From NCBI GenBank assembly GCA_018296165.2, contig JACKQL020000006.1:992001-1056000 (forward strand): a stretch of DNA of 64,000 bases, given 5' to 3'. The notes beneath the pieces were generated by a model, which saw only the letters and a list, made by a program, of their open reading frames with translations, did no database searches and was not told where the DNA came from. Position 1 is the stretch's first letter; each line of letters begins with the position of its first letter. This DNA comes from Termitomyces sp. T153 (Eukaryota; Basidiomycota; Agaricomycetes; Agaricales; Lyophyllaceae). This document shows positions 63,853-64,000 of this stretch, one piece after another. The position numbers and the translations under genes are program-made.

Positions 63853-64000
63853 GCACTTGAGGAGTTTGCAGATCAAATTGACACTAGAGGTGGCTATCTA
63901 CATGCAGTAGCCACTGAAGTATCAGACTTTGAACAAGAACTTGGGGCATAGAGGGACTTATGCAACCAAAATGTTAATACAAGAACAATTTTGGTGGCCA

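Larger units (their letters stand above)
57395..64000 (+). mobile_element. Ty3/gypsy retrotransposon D, runs off the right end
   Basis: Gag (58,635-59,828), protease (60,121-60,713), RT (62,161-63,285) and RNase H (63,286-63,852) follow in gypsy order on the plus strand, and a further pol frame continues to the end of the window. The lineage differs from A, B and M: another gag type, YIDD in RT, and only a few stops. A solo LTR (60,714-61,590) splits the protease-RT spacer. The left border at 57,395 is tentative. Most breaks are single stops (for example TAG at 63,282), so it decayed less than A, B or M. Confidence 0.85.

Overview
The window looks like a chromosome segment of a filamentous basidiomycete, probably an Agaricomycete. 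The evidence is the many introns of about 45-60 nt, a UbiA-family gene and a Het-C-family gene built from many tiny exons, a tRNA-Thr with a 15-nt intron, and abundant Ty3/gypsy chromoviral retrotransposons. About 50 kb is transposon wreckage; the host genes sit in 45.2-56.0 kb.

Positions 1-45,100 hold stacked Ty3/gypsy elements. Element M (3,386-13,426) is the oldest layer. A minus-strand copy of family A (A', 1-3,385) abuts its left side. A full family A element (13,427-29,714) is inserted just inside the start of M's 3' LTR, with target-site duplication (TSD) ATACC. A 10-kb family B element (15,878-26,006) sits inside A's pol, with TSD CCCCA. A second family B element, B2 (30,133-42,540), follows. 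Solo LTRs with exact 5-bp TSDs lie inside M (6,391-6,949), inside B2 (39,065-39,716) and at 43,711-44,188. Families A and B carry an 11- or 13-nt match between the sequence just after the 5' LTR and the LTR interior. In B it falls 32 nt after a TATA box. This is the arrangement expected for Tf1/sushi-type self-priming of reverse transcription. Both B copies also carry an antisense reading frame between pol and the 3' LTR.

The genic island contains a UbiA-type prenyltransferase (45,817-47,396, ten exons), a cluster of imperfect direct repeats (48.69-49.85 kb), tRNA-Thr(AGT), an NTF2+RRM (G3BP-like) gene on the minus strand (50,251-51,756) and, divergent from it across 363 bp, a 19-exon Het-C-like gene (52,120-55,712). 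Both splice models keep frame throughout.

The right end (about 57.4-64.0 kb) is another Ty3/gypsy lineage, element D, with gag, protease, RT and RNase H. It is interrupted by a solo LTR-like insertion (60,714-61,590) and runs off the window.

By eye, transposon regions are almost free of CpG while the genic island is CpG-rich. In A's two LTRs, TG in one copy often faces CA in the other, as expected if ancestral CpG sites decayed on different strands. Several lost catalytic Asp residues in protease, RT and integrase fit the same CG-to-CA change. No element appears able to move by itself.
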